Positions 9,345 to 22,673 of a stretch of 64,000 nt of DNA are shown piece by piece. Positions within the stretch are counted from its first letter, which is position 1; the number at the start of each line of letters is the position of its first letter. The stretch lies in the NCBI GenBank assembly GCA_038030265.1, contig CM075943.1, positions 59,681,971 through 59,745,970 of the forward strand. Reading direction: 5' to 3'. Made by a program: the position numbers and the translations under genes. Under the pieces are notes generated by a model. That model searched no databases. It was not told where the DNA came from and saw only the letters and a program-made list of their open reading frames with translations. This stretch comes from Corythucha ciliata. Lineage: Eukaryota; Arthropoda; Insecta; Hemiptera; Tingidae.

Positions 9345-10090
9345 TGCCGCGAATTACCGGTTTTCTTCAATTTTTAGCCGCCGTTTTCATCAAATTAATC
9401 AGAAAATTGGAGTTTGTTATCCATTTTAACAGCAAAATTTATGAGCTCTTCATCTCTCAATTAGGGAGAATCGGCGGATTTTCTCAATTTTAGCAGCACA
9501 TAAAGTGCTTTTTATATTATTTTTCCGTGAATTAGCGCTATTTCTCAATTTTATCTTGAATTTTATTTTCTTCATTTGAACCGTGAGTTACCTCATTTCC
9601 TCAATTTTACCCGCGAATTAGCGAATTTTCTTAAATTGGTCAGCGAATCAGCGTATTTCTCAATTTTAGCTGCTAATAAGCGCTTTTGACCAACTTAAGC
9701 GGCGAATTTAACTTTTTCTCCGGATATTACCGGGGTTTCTCAGTTTTAGCCCCGATTTAAGAGAATTTTTCAATTTTAGCCGCGAATTAGCAATTTTTTC
9801 ACACTTATACGTGGGAATTAGCGCTTTTTTCCAATTTCAGTCCCGATGTTGCCTGGAGAAACTACGAATTTGTGTGTGTTTTTTTTTTTTTTTCAATATT
9901 AGTTGAGCCTGCTGAACGATTGATTGCTGCTTTTTAGCACTTTTAGCAATTCCCGATAGGTGCGAATTGGCTCTTTTCGCTAATTATGACCGCAAAATAG
10001 TGTTTTTCTCAATTTTTAGTCACGAATTAGTGATTTTTGTCGTTTTTCGCTATATTAGCGCTTGTTCCAACTTTTTGCCGCGTGTGGTTC
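9345..10090 (+). repeat. Family A array, plus orientation
   Basis: Same monomer as the preceding array but on the other strand (CTCAATTTTAGCCGCGAATT style). The switch near 9345 makes the pair a large imperfect inverted repeat. Confidence 0.8.
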
Positions 10091-10140
10091 TCAATGGGTG
10101 GATGGTAACCCGCAAAACCTACCCCACAAATCCGCCACTG

Positions 10141-13100
10141 ATAACTTCTGATCTACAGGGACAATTCAACCCTAAAAAATGATTTTTTGGCTTCAGAATT
10201 TTACCTTTTTAATCCCCCCACCGCTTCCCGCTGCTGATTTCCAAAGCTACGATCTAAAAAGAGGGAGAAATGCACCTGACAGTAAGCTCAAAAAGTCTCA
10301 GAATTGAATCGTTTTGCCTAAAAATTCGTATTAACGCCACCAAACAAGAGAAGTTTTGCCAGAAGAAACTGAAATTGACCTCCGCAAGCGCCCAACGGTA
10401 ACCGGAAAATTCCTGAAACTGACTAGCGCCTCAGTTTACTTGGTAAAATTTCTTTAATATAAGACAAAAAATCCTTAAATAGAGCACAATCAAGGATATT
10501 AAGGTTTCTGTACCTTCTGGGCTTGATTTTGGATAAAGTAAGGAGTCGGAAATTCGTTTCTTGCCCTCCAGACACAGAGCTTTGTGAACGGGGTCTAAAT
10601 AGTCATTTCCAGGGAGTAAAGTGTTCAGTTATGTCTGATCTTTTTAGTGTGCTCTAGCCGTTACGACCTCAGCCTCTTTCCCCGCTTCCGGCACGGTCCA
10701 AACCGTTCATTCCCGTAAATTTGCCCCCCCCCCCTTCCGCTTGGCTAATGCAAATTGGTAAGAGAAACTCACGAAATATTGGCTTTTTTGACTGTGTCAA
10801 CCGCGCGAAATTTGTTTATTCTGTTGACTGCTGTTAAACCGATGGAAAATATTGAAAGAGGAGCAAAAGACACAGTCAAAATCGCTAACTTCTGTACAAT
10901 TATCTCCCGAAACTATTGAGAAATCCCAGAAAGTTCGTCTGATTACCGACAATTTGCTCCGTCTGGAAATTAAGAATCGTGGCGTAATATTCGTCAATCC
11001 AGGAGAAAGTGAGAGAAACGTTTAATTGCTGGCACATTAATTGCCTCAAAATTAAGGGCAGGATGTCATTTGTGTTGTAGCACTTGTGGGTGCAGTTTGC
11101 AGTTTTTGTTTCTCTCAAAAATAGGGAAGTCTAATTAGTTGAAAAAACACAATTTATCATACCCAGCTCCCACTCTCCTTACGTAGGATATAAATTAACT
11201 GTTTCCGCCGATAATTTCACAGAAACCCGCTTGCAATGCAAAATTTTGTCTATTTTGGATGAATGGTGATAGTTTTAATTAGAGCGGAAAGTGGTTATTA
11301 AAGCAATAACATGTTTCAACTATCAAATGAACGATATGGAGCGTTATAATGATGCGCCTTGGAGAATCCCACGGGTCGTTCAGCCCTCCCTGAGTCATAT
11401 TTAAAGGATACTCGTCAATCAAAACACTGTGAAACTGGTGACGACAGGGCGTTAAATATTCCACAAATTGGCTAGAAAATTGTTGTTTTTTTTTTCGGTG
11501 TTTCGAATACTTTCCGTCAGATGGCGGTTGCTTCTCAACTGTCAACCACTGCCGGGACCGTTTTGGTCCTCCGGCTCCAACCGTCATAGTTTTCGTTTTT
11601 TTTTTTCAAAAATTCTAATTACTCGGAGGGCCTGCGTGTTGAAATCCGTTTTAAACGAGTGGTTTGAATTACTCCGATTTATTAGCACCACTCACACACA
11701 CGCAAATTACCCCTCCTCCCGCTCTTAACTATACGTGCTCCGTTAATTTAAATCGGAGGTTTGTTCAATCCATGGCCTTATAGTCTCATTAATTTTCTAC
11801 ACGATTTATCTATAACGGTTTTATACTACAAACAAAATCGAAAAGAGACTTTATAGAGGGAGTGTGTGATGGAAAAACAGTCTGGCGCCAAGCCTCTGTT
11901 TGCCAAGCCCGATAGAAATGAATAAGGTAGAAAAGAAGTGAGATAGAATGAGGGTGTCTCACTGGTTGGGGACGAAGTGGATTATCATTTTTCTTTTTTT
12001 ATGTACTTGACATTCCAAATTTTACCATAATTTAAAAGTTTGACTAGGCCCAGGATATTTTCTCTCTCAAAAGCCTCCCCTCCCCACCCGCTTTTTATAC
12101 ATCTTCCTCCATTATTTACTACCCTAAACAGGTCAGAAAAGACAAGAACAAGACAGTATAAGAGAATGGTACGAGAAAGAGAAGAACCAGGAGGCTTTCC
12201 CTGACCCACTTGAGTCACTCAAAATCCCCTGGTGGCGTGCAATTAACAAATATTTTATTTCGCTTTTCTAACTCTGTTTAAAACTCGATTTTCTGCTTTG
12301 CTCACATTCGTTGGCCGTGTCTCTGGGACTTGGGCGACCCAAGTTGGAGCGCTACTTGACAAGAACCCTCCGAACTCCGGTTGTAAACGAGATAATTACT
12401 TGACGTTGTTAGTTCTATATTTAATGAGAAGTTGTTTCTCATAAACCAACTTAATTAGGGGGGCAGTTCCGCGAAGAATTTCTTGGGCAATTTTTTTTTT
12501 TTAACGCGGTGCCCGAGCTGAACCACCTAAAAAAAACAACAGATTGCAGAAAGTTTTTCAAATCAAAGTGTATCCTTTCCGTCTTCCCAGACTTGGAAAT
12601 ATTTATTACTGGAAGACGGGCTAGAGGGGGCAGATGGGCTCAAATCGCTCATCTGCGAGGCGAAAATTCAGCGCCTCTGATCATTATAATTTCAAAAAGC
12701 GAGGAGGACTCATTAAAAACAAAAACAAAATACTCGTTTCTTTTTTGCCTGGCCTTCTCGCGTACGCCCATTTTTTCTTCCGCATTTTTCAAACCCACGA
12801 TTTCTCATCTCGCCCTCGCTGTTTCAAATTATTTTCCATACAGAGGCGAAACGCGCGAGTTTTTTTTTTTATAAGTACGTCGTAAAAAAAATTAACATAA
12901 CATGAAATAAACAGCTATTCTCTAGTTTTCTTCAATTTTTAATGGGTTTCACGTAGGCACTCTCCGTGTCAGTGTCAAGGCAAAGCGTGTCGCAAGCTTT
13001 TGCGCGGTGACACGGTGGAATACATTTTGGAAGCCCCCCCCCCATCCCACAACCACCGCCAATTTTCTACACCGTCTTTTGAGGAGAACGTACAAGTAAG

Positions 13101-13532
13101 CGATGTGAGGCATAATTTTAGCCGAAAAAACAACAAAAAAAATGTGGCAGCACGATTCAAATTGGTGAACCGAACGAACGCGTAACGGTTATTATTCGAA
13201 ACGCTTGCAAATTTAACCATCACCCCCTCCCGTCCAACCAGATCGTGTGGCTAAAGGCAATTTTATTCTTTCTGCGAATGAATTCACAAAGAGGTTAATT
13301 CGAGTCAGAAGAAACGCCGGATTTGTGGGAATTTTGAATCGTAAAACGTATATTATTTGCGTTCAGGGTTTGGGGGTGGGGGGACAATAACATTTTTGGG
13401 AGTATAGCCCGTAAAAATTCTATTTTAACATGGAAAACGGGGCTACTCGAACGAGTTTCCCGCCAATAGGAATGCATTCCAAGCCCTGTGGTGGGAAGGG
13501 AGGAGCCATAAACTCACGAAAATGGTTCCTGA
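10141..13532. other. Single-copy-looking DNA, no gene supported
   Basis: No exon, RNA gene or transposon domain recognised. It holds a C11 run (10724-10734), several T- and A-runs of 9-11, and one A/C-rich stretch (11690-11720). Possible intron if the flanking exons belong together. Confidence 0.4.
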
Positions 13533-16045
13533 CAGATGCGGATCAGCAGGGAGGGGCTTAGGGGGCTTCAGCCCCTTCCTTCGGGGTATAGCAGCTAAAT
13601 ATGGGTTTGAGTATCCAGAAAAATGCGAGTAAATCCTGAAAACCCCAAAATGATGGAAACCAGCCCCAAAACTTCCAATTTCACACCATAAACTGCCTTC
13701 TCAGCGGCATGCCTGAAATCATTCGACAACAAACTGTTTATTCTAGACCCCCTCTCCCCCCCCAACTGGTACTATGACTAAGAGAACGAAACTTGTCATT
13801 TAGTTGTAAAAGTGTTGATTGCGCACGATAATTCCGGGAATTAACTTTTACCCGAAACCCGGTCGTATGACCATGGAACTTGAAACGTGGCGCCTCTGCA
13901 ACAGCCAAAGAACTGGCATTCAATCTCACAAAGATTCAGCACGTAATAAAACGGAAGCCACCATTTAGCTATTCTCAGGGCGCTAATAGCCAGTTTTTGG
14001 CCATTTTTTCCGGCACCTGCAAGTCATATTAGGTGTTTTAGGCCCATTTTCACCAACAAATTTGATCTCGTTTAAGGTTGATCGTGATTAGTTGCCAATG
14101 ACGACCCATATGAATTCTGATCCAAGTGTTTACATTGTAATCGTGATTAGTTGTTGATCGTGGTTAAGAAGTTGGTGAAATCGGACCTTAATGTCACGAA
14201 TCGTCAGTTATTAAGCCATCTACAAGTGGCAAATGATCAGTTTGGCTACTTTTAGGGTATAAATCGTCTGAAGTTTAGCCATTTTCAAGGCGCGGAGGTT
14301 CAGGCCATTTTTGAAACACGTACGAATGATATAAGTTTCACGTTTTCCAGGGCACGAACGGTATGTTTAGCTATTTTACGGTGTGAATAGCCAGGCAAGG
14401 AATTTTATAGCGCGAAAAGTAGTCAGTTTATCCAGTCCTTAGGCTGCTAGTAACCCTGCGGGTGGCCCAGTTGGTAGGGACGGCATATGTTCGGAGTGAC
14501 ACACCATTGGTCAGTTTATCGGTTCAGGTATTAAGCCGCCAACAGCCATTTTTTGCCATTTTTTTAGAGCAAATAACTCGAGAGTAGCTAGTGTGAAATT
14601 TTCAGGGTACTAATCGTCAGTCTTCCATTTTAGGTTCCGAACGGTCAGTTTTATGCTGTTTTTAGACCCTGTTTGGCCATTTTTTTGAGCGGGAATTGCC
14701 AATTTGGTCATTTTCTAGGTACGAATGGTCATTTAGGCCATTTTCAAGGCAGGAATGTTTAGGTATTAGGAAAGTTTACCCATTTTTATAGAGTGGGAAT
14801 GGGCAGTTCTGCCATTTTCTTGGCGCTCGCACACCTAGAGTCAGTTCTGACGATTTCAAGGCTTGAATAGCCATAATGACCATTTTTAGGGCGCATAGAG
14901 TCAGTGTTGCCAGTTAAAGGCGCGAATAGCACGTCCCAAGCCAAGTCGAGAAAGGTCAGTTTGACAATTTTCCGCGCTCGAACGGTCGATTTTGTCATTT
15001 TCAGGGCAGGAGACACCTGTTCAGGCATTTTTAAAGCGCCATTCGTCAGTTTATCAATTTTGAGAGCTCTTCATGTAATTTCCACAATTTTTAGAGCGTA
15101 AATAAAGTAATTTTAGCCATTTTCAAGACACGAATCGTCAGTTTTGCCATTTTTAGAGCGCGATAATAGTTTGTCAAACCAAAGGCCCGAATGGTCAGTT
15201 TGGCTATTCTTGGCGCGTGAATTGCCGATTTTGCCATTTTCAGGTCAGAAATAATCTTTTTAGGCATTTCTAGGGCGTGAATCGGCAGTTTAGCAATTTT
15301 AGGGGGTGGTCAGTTTGGCCATTTTTAGACAGGAATTGTCAGTTCTGCCATTTTCAGGGCAGGAATCGTCTGCTTAGTCATTTTAAAGGCGTGAATCATC
15401 AGTTTTAGCTATTTTTACGCCACATTAGAGTCAGTTTGGCTATTTTCAGAGCGGGAATCACCATTTTAGGTAATTTCAAGGAGCAAATCGCAAATATAAT
15501 AATTTTAGCCATTTTCAAGGCACGAATAATCAGTTTTGCCATGTTTAGGGCGCAAATGTCCATTCAACCAAGACCATGAAGTTTAACCATTCCTAGAGCG
15601 CAAATTGTCGATTTTGCAAATTTCAGGGTGGGAATAATCTTTTTAGGCATTTCCAGGGCGCGTGAAGTCATTTTGACCACAATTTACGCCGGGAATCGCC
15701 GCAGTTTGGCAATTTTTAGTGAGCAAGCAGCCAGCTTAGCCTTTAGACAGTTAATAGGCAGTTTTTCAGGACTCGAATAATAACCATTTTGGCCATTTTT
15801 AGCGCGCAAATGGTTGATTTAGCCGCGGGGTGACTCAGGGTGGGAATCATGATCTTTTCAGGCATTTTCAAGGGTTCACTAATCACCAGTTTAGCCAAGT
15901 TTTATATTTTTAGGCGCGAGTTTAATGGGACTTGCTAGTTTCAGCTATTTTCAGTCAGCGAATGGCTGTCAAGCCATTTTTTGTAGATCGAAGCACACCA
16001 TTTCTCTAGCCCCACCCTTGACCTAATCCTGGATCCGCCCCCCAG
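13533..16045 (+). mobile_element. Family B element
   Basis: The left end is CAGATGCGGATCAGCAGGG, followed by a short G/C-rich foldback (GGGGCTTAGGGGGCTTCAGCCCC region). The body is a family B array (about 13960-15995): period 29-34 bp, core TTTTTAGGGCGCGAATCGTC then AGTTT and GCCA. The right end CTGGATCCGCCCCCCAG (16029-16045) matches the style of other ends here. No target duplication is recognisable. No ORF. Confidence 0.55.
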
Positions 16046-16075
16046 CCGAGAATATTAAGACCCACGAAACTGGCA

Positions 16076-17095
16076 GTGTTGCAAAAATATGTACCAGAAA
16101 CTTGCATTATAAAACGTTAAAAACTGACGTTTTTAAACCCAAAAAACTGAAGAATTTATTTTGAAACAGACAATTTCACGCAAAAGCCGAAATGTTACCC
16201 TAAAATGAAGTTTTCACAACACACTAAAACCGACGATTTTACCCTAAAACTTGATATTTCACTCCAAAACTGACGACTTTGACATGAAAACTCTGACGAT
16301 TTCAAACAAAGCTGACGATTTTACCACAATACTGACGATTTGTTCCTAATGTAAGACAATTTTACACCAAAACAGACTATTTTAATCCAAACCTGAAGTG
16401 TTCTTTTTAAGATTTCACTACAAAAACTGGTCATTATTACCTAAACACTGTCGGTTTTAATCTCAAAACTAACGATTTCTTCAAAAACTCACGTTACGCC
16501 CCTTAAATAACAATTTCACCCTAAAACTAACGTCACCACCCCGAAACTGTGGACATTTTACTCCAAAACTGACAATTTCACACTAAAAACTGACGTTTTC
16601 TTCAAAACGGATGGATTTTACGCCGAAACTTGACGATTCTTGTCTTGAAAAATATTGCGATTCCACCACAACACTGACGATTTGTTCCCAAATAAGCCGT
16701 TACTACACCAGAACAGACGATTTAGCGCAAAAACTCGAAGTGTCAGTACAAAACTGGCGATTTTGCCCCCAAACCTTTTTTACGATTTCACCTCAAAATT
16801 GTGAAAATGTTTATTTGACCATGAAAAGAACTTTGTTTCAACCGAAAAAGGAAATTTTTCACTACAAAAACTGACAATTTTATCCGAAAAATGACGGTTT
16901 CAACTTTCCAAATCTTACGGTTTCATCCTAAAAACTCACTAACAGGTGGTTATTCCACCCAAAAAATGATTATTTAACCCAAAAAATGGATATTTTACTC
17001 CAAAACTCATGATATTTTCCCCAAAAATAATATTTTACGCGAAAACTGACGATTCTGTCTTGAAAATTTTCGGTTATCATGTAAAAACTTTTAGA
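16076..17095 (-). repeat. Family C array
   Basis: Monomers of about 20-22 bp with the plus-strand core AAAACTGACGATTTTACCCC; some units are A-rich variants. Oriented opposite to the family B array on its left (GTCAG there, CTGAC here). Confidence 0.75.
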
Positions 17096-17410
17096 TTTCG
17101 GAGAAGCGTAATCCGAGACATTGGGCTTTCAGTGAGTTAGACACGCGCCTGAAAAAGTGGTCTATTTGGTATGAAAAATCCGGAAAATTGGTTAAATTGA
17201 ATTTGGCAACTTCCACAAAATTGATTTTCCAGCCACGGAAACTCACGGCTTTCGCGAAAAAAATTCGCCAAAGGGGCCAAACGCGCAAAAATGTTTTTTG
17301 AGGGCAACATGCGCGAAATTGGTTTAAAAATTTGCAAAATTGGGGTTTCAATGCTAAATATGAGAAATTTGCCTTTTGGTTGAGTCGAATCTGCGATAAT
17401 CAATAGTTTT
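17096..17410. repeat. Family E-like repeats
   Basis: About 30-bp units around GCGAAATTTGGTTTAAA and TGAGCCAAA-like words, as in 23700-24480 and 47870-48640. Strongly diverged. Confidence 0.5.
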
Positions 17411-17748
17411 TTTTTTAGTGAGCGAAAGTCGAGAAATTATCTTTTTCTAGTCACAGTCAAATGTGGGGACTGTGAAGGATTTGTACATTCCGATGGTATC
17501 TAGGGGTAGTCAGCTGCCACACTAAGTCTTCACTTTCGATTCTAAGGGAGGGCAACTGCCCCTCTCTGGCTATGCCCATGATCCACATTGGTTTTTTGTT
17601 TTTGTTTTGCTTTTTAACAGCCATGAAGTCCACATGGAACAGCCTCCAAGCCGGCAGGCCTTGCTGGATCGCTCTGAAGTCGTATTGGAAATTGGTCGAA
17701 TCAAACGTCATCATCACAAAACGCCTAGCGCACGGCCAGGCGACCTGC
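17411..17748. other. Element end and short spacer
   Basis: Near 17550-17577 the sequence GGGAGGGCAACTGCCCCTCTC plus CTATGCCC looks like a DNA-transposon right end (reverse: GGGCATAGCCAGAG). It probably closes the B/C/E composite to the left. The rest shows no feature. Confidence 0.4.
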
Positions 17749-18963
17749 CAGTGGTGGATCCAATGGAGGGGCCACAGTGGGCCATGGGCCCCTCCCTTAG
17801 AGTCACGAGTCACTTCCGCAAAAACACCATCAAAACTACCTCCCAAACACTAACGAGGGGTTATCACCTTAAATTTTAGGGTCGAAGGTTCTGGTCTGAG
17901 GTGGACTTGTTTATAGTCTCCGAACCATTTTTTAACCGTGAAATACATCCTTTTAAAAAACGGCACAGGAATGAATGTTTCACGTCGTGGCCGTTGGTAT
18001 CATCCGATTTTATCGACTCCAGGGTCACTAGTACGAACGATTGCCAACAAAAACAGCGGTGTGGTTGCCACGACCTTTTTTTAAACAGCGGACCTTGGAT
18101 CCCTTCTGTGGCATTTTTTTCAAGACCATTCCTACCCATAGGGTCCCCTGAGCTGCCCAGAGTGGTCCATGGGCATCGAGATTCTTCCTTGGACTCCAGG
18201 GCTGTCCGCGGGAAAGTTCGGGTGCGTCAGGTGGTAAAAAAACAGTGGGATCACTGTGAGAACCCTTACATTGACTCTTGTGATCGACAATTTGCGGATT
18301 CCCCGGGTTTTTAAACCATCCCTTGGAGAAACCCCAAAATATTAAGCTTTCAGCCACCGATCTAGGATTTGCACGTAGGAAGGGCATGGATTATCGTGTT
18401 TCGCTCCACTAAAAATGGCTTGACAGCCACTCACTGCCTTAAGATAGCTAAACTATGGCTATTCCCCCCCATAAAACCGGCTAAACTAAAGGTAATGGCA
18501 CCCCAAAGTGGTAAAACTGACGATTAGCGCCTTGCAAATGGCTGAACTGAATAAATGAGTACCCTAAAAATTGTCGAACTGAAATTCCCGCTTTAAAAAA
18601 AGCTAAAAGGACTTCAAGTGCATCAAAAATGTCTAGCCTGATGATTCTTGCAGCCCTGAAAATGGCCAAACTGACAATTCGGTCTCCAAAAATGGCCAAA
18701 CGGGCAATTCCTGCTTACCATACCATTCCTAACATGTCAAAACTGACTATTTTTGCTCTGAAAACATCACCCTGGCTAATATTCATTCTTTATACATATA
18801 AATGACCTGACAATTCGCACTTTGGAAATAGCAAACTGACCATTCGCAACCTAAAAATGGTATGGCGGACTATTTTCACAGTAAAAATGGCAAAATTGAC
18901 TGTCCACAAAATTGTTAAATTAACGAGGGGCCCCCGCGAGCCCCTTCCTGGATCCCCAGCCTG
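17749..18963 (+). mobile_element. Non-autonomous element with CAGTGGTGGATCC end
   Basis: The left end is CAGTGGTGGATCCAATGGAG with a G/C palindrome (GGGCCATGGGCCC near 17781). The right end is CTGGATCCCCAGCCTG (18948-18963). The interior is unremarkable up to 18390, then a family B array in minus orientation (18390-18930). No matching target duplication. The ends may belong to two nested elements. Confidence 0.4.
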
Positions 18964-21900
18964 CTAAGGTTGAAGCTCTAGCGTGAACCGCGTAGCTTGG
19001 AGTCGGAGCTTTGCTGTAATTCAGGCAGCTGTCAATTGTGTGGATACCGCGTGCAACGTACTGGCCACTCTACTGAGTGGTCAAAAACGGTGGCATCACA
19101 GTAATAACCACTTTAAACGCTCAACTGATCGGAAATTCGTCTCGATTTTCAGACTCCCTCTGTGTCTAGAAACCTCAAAATTCGTGGTTTTGCCATTTTT
19201 TTTTTAATTGATCTTTTTTGTCAGAAATTGCCCTGGCACGGTTTTTAGGCTGAATGTTTATGTTTTCAAAGTGTCTCTATTTGAAGGTTTATGAGTCCCT
19301 TGGACATTGCTCAATTGCCTCTAGGAAACGTGTCGCAAAGAGGTTAAAAGATAAGGCGGGAGCGAGGTCAGGACGTGTCAGAAGTTCCAGCGGCGGGACA
19401 TGAAAGGTCATATGCCTTCCCTCCTCCACCCGTAGGTTATTGAGTTCATTTCATTCGGGGGGGACGAGGAATATTTTGGCCAAACAGTTTATAGCCGTTT
19501 CATGAGGTCATGGCCCCCCCTCCTTTTGAGCCGACTCTGGATCCGTCGTGCCTGCGACCTGCTCGCAGCGATTCGTCGCACAGTCACACTGCGAGGAGCC
19601 CTCCTCGCCTGTTATAGATGAACATAATTTTTAGCGCGAATAACGGCGCTCGATCAACTTATTTTTTCCGGCAAATGTTACGCCCATTTTAAACGGCTGA
19701 AACAAGAAAAGAAGCAAAGCTTAGTCAGGGCAAGTTTTTGGGTGGTGTAACCGCCCAAAGGTGGGGCGAACGAGAAGAACCGTTTTGTCGAAATCAAACA
19801 GTACGGGGTCATTGAAAGGCGGTAAACAATGATTTCATTGTCTTCTATCAATAGCCCCCTCACCCCTCACTTTTACCACATCCATCCTTCCAAATTTTTA
19901 TAATTGAAAGCCATTTTTTTTCTCGTTCAGCACTGAAACAAACCGACTTCGCCGAAATCACTGTAATAAGCCGGTTGAACCCCTCAGGTCACTGATCTCT
20001 TCATGGAACATCCTCAATCGCTTGGCTCTCTGCTGCTGTTTTTGCGCGTATTTCTCAGCACCATAACATCGAATTTTGTTGCTTCCTCTTCAGTGGCTTC
20101 AAAGAGCTAGGATGCCACTTAGGGTGGTGTGGGGTAGGGGGTTTGTTTAAATTCAGCGTATTTTCCACCTAAAAAAAAAAAAAAACCGCACCTACCATTA
20201 ACAGAGTGTATCGATAGCGATCTTTCTTCGAAACGTTAGATCTTTTATATTTATTTATTTCTCCGGATCCTCCGCGGAATTTATAACTTATTCTCTCCAG
20301 ACGCTTTATTTCTGAGTAAACGTCTCTGCAAGTCCTCGATTGCAGCAGAAAATGTTCTTCTTTGGACGTATTGAGTATACTGAGAGCACTGAGATGAATC
20401 ACGACGTGCTGTCCATTCTTTAATTTATGACACTACGCATCTCTAATACCACGAGGAAAAAATACGTGATTACCTGAAAGAATTTCTCGTTTTCCTCTTA
20501 ATGCTTTTAAAAGATACGGAGGGACCTAAATCAATTAAATTTGTAGAGTTTCTCGGAAAGATTTTAATTTTATAAATCGTTGAAACATGAGTGTCTCTGT
20601 TAAGTGACGTGTACCGCATGGCTGCTGCATGATATTCGATATAGACGAATGGAACCAAATAAACGAAATACAAGGGATGTGGACTCTGTTGTAACGATAA
20701 TTAATCAAATTTTGAACTTGACGTAACCACTATAGTTCGATAAGCGTTTCACTAGCTCGTTTTCTTCCATGAAGGAGGGCATTGTTCGTTTAAAATAAAA
20801 ATACCTTTTTTTTGTGTACAACCACCCCCCCCCCCACACAGCATTCAAAGGGCGATGAACAGTTCAACGGACCCTAACGTGAGGCCCAAGGCCTGATCGT
20901 CTCTTCTCTTATTAGGTGCTGTGGTGTGTGGTGCGCGAGAGACGTCGAGGTCGTCCAACTCGGCGGCGGCGCAAAAAAAAAAAAAAAAAATCTGTGCAGT
21001 CTCTGCGAAGGGGAGTCAATTATTAAATCCGCGTCTTAAGATGGTGTTGATCACTACAAAAAAAAAAAAAAAAAAATGGGGAAGCCGGCGCATCTTACGG
21101 AATAGGAAAAAGAGTGAGAGAGAGAAAGAGAAATAAACTCTTGAACCAGGCCGTGAGCCCTCTGTTGTAAATCAAATTGTTTACCGGTGTGATAGAAGGA
21201 GAGAGAGTGTTGCGGTTTGATTCGCGACAAAGAAGGGCTTTGCGTCAACAGATTTGTTTACACAATAAAAACAAATCTTCGGGAGGATTACTTTTAGCTT
21301 AAATTGAAGATTCTTAAATAATTTACACCACCAACCACCGACAAAATTGAATAACATATCTCTCATAGATATGGGCAAAATTCTTATATTTGACCCCTTT
21401 TGATGAGTCGTACCATTTGTCGTACTTTACACTCGGTCCGACAAGAGAGCTGTGGAATAGTTGAAATCACGCTATTTCCGTGATATCTAAAACGTTTTCA
21501 AGGATTATATATGGGAGAGCAAACTGAATGGAATTTACCTCCTGTACCCCAAGTTACGCAACGACCGTCGATAAATATTTTCATAATTGTTTATGATTCG
21601 CAATATCGGTCTTTGATTGGTGAGGGGAGGCGGGGAGTCAAAGAATAATCACACAGGGTGGGGGGGTGGGCTTTTTTTCTCGCGTCCGCGCTAATTTTTT
21701 GCGGAAGTCATTCGGTATACCCATCGCGATAGCGAGCAGCCACGCAGTCAGTCAGTTGCCATCCTGCTCCTCCCACCACCACCTCACATCATTGTCCACA
21801 CGATGCTCCAAACCTGGCTGATTGAATGCGTTAGATTACTTTTGGCCTAAAAGCACTTCCTTGACTGTCGTTTCTATATCTTCACGGTTATATCGGCACT

Positions 21901-22673
21901 GGCAGTATCGTGACGCGGAAAAAACCACTTCGTCTCTTTTTTTTTTTTTTTTCCTCCCCGCGTCGACGAGGAAATTTTAATTAATTTTCTAAAATTATCA
22001 TCAAGGAAAAAGTGAAACGATTCTATTAAAATAGCTGGAAGTGCTATACCTACGTCTATAATTTTTTTTTTTCAAACAAACCATCAAAGTATACGAGAAC
22101 TGTTTATAATTGAATGGCTGAGGTGGAGGGAGTCATGAAAATACCGAACGTATTTCCCCTGTATCGAAGGAATTCCCAACATCAGTATTTTGGGTTATTT
22201 TTGCACTAAATTCAAGCGGGAAACGTTGAAATAAACGGGTCAGAGTACGTAAGTTTGGGAATTTCTCATCGGGGAGCACGTTTGACTCCATAAAAAAAGT
22301 CATTTTGGTCAAAGTCCACTTGATTTCTGGACAACTGAACGGTTTCTATGGGGACAATTTTTCGATTTGAGCCAAAACGTCCTTCGGTCACATGAGGAAT
22401 CCAACCAGTTCGGGGCCAAAACAGACCCAAGAAGCGTCAGGGGGGAGGGGGGATCGGCCGATTTCGTTGAATCCAGTACACTGGCCACAAGACCCAGCGA
22501 GGACCTTGGATATTATTAGAACTGTCGGAAGCGAGGCCGCCGTGGCTAGCGGCAAAAATTGTGAGGGCCTCTGAAAACGTGGCAAAGACGCCATCAGAAA
22601 GGCCCCCAAATCCTCGGGAGTAGTGAGGGGGAGGGGGGCACAAGTACATCTCTCACCCAACCGCAATCATTTA
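18964..22673. other. Single-copy-looking DNA, no gene supported
   Basis: No exon or RNA gene recognised. Contents: another GACTCTGGATCC-type element end near 19543, A/T runs (for example 20171-20183 and 20974-20990), a C12 run (20824-20835), a G-rich tract near 21660, and a promoter-like motif near 21744. Confidence 0.4.
21742..21762 (+). promoter_or_regulatory. Possible arthropod-type initiator
   Basis: CAGTCAGTCAGTTGCC contains overlapping TCAGT initiator words in a locally GC-richer stretch with CpGs. No TATA box or coding exon is seen near it. Weak. Confidence 0.15.

Larger units (their letters stand above)
3731..10140 (+). mobile_element. Family A element, copy 1 (split by a Ty3/Gypsy insertion)
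   Basis: It starts with CAGTAGCGTACTGAGGTAGG and a G/C-rich head (3731-3841) that recurs at 28694 and 29841 and, reversed, near 26250 and 58908. After the Gypsy insertion comes a non-repetitive subterminal block (7937-8240), then degenerate 30-bp monomers in minus orientation (to about 9340) and in plus orientation (from about 9345). It ends near AAATCCGCCACTG (10128-10140). No 8-bp target duplication matches between 3723-3730 and 10141-10148, so the two ends may come from different insertions. No coding capacity of its own. Confidence 0.55.

Noticed and set aside
3731..10140. 8-bp target duplication for family A copy 1
   Set aside because: Bases 3723-3730 (CTATTAAC) and 10141-10148 (ATAACTTC) do not match; the two ends are not proven to be one insertion.
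13525..16053. 8-bp target duplication for the family B element
   Set aside because: GTTCCTGA at the left does not recur after 16045.
17457..17846. 129-codon minus-strand frame
   Set aside because: It spans two transposon-type ends (near 17570 and 17749) and a GC palindrome; no domain recognised.
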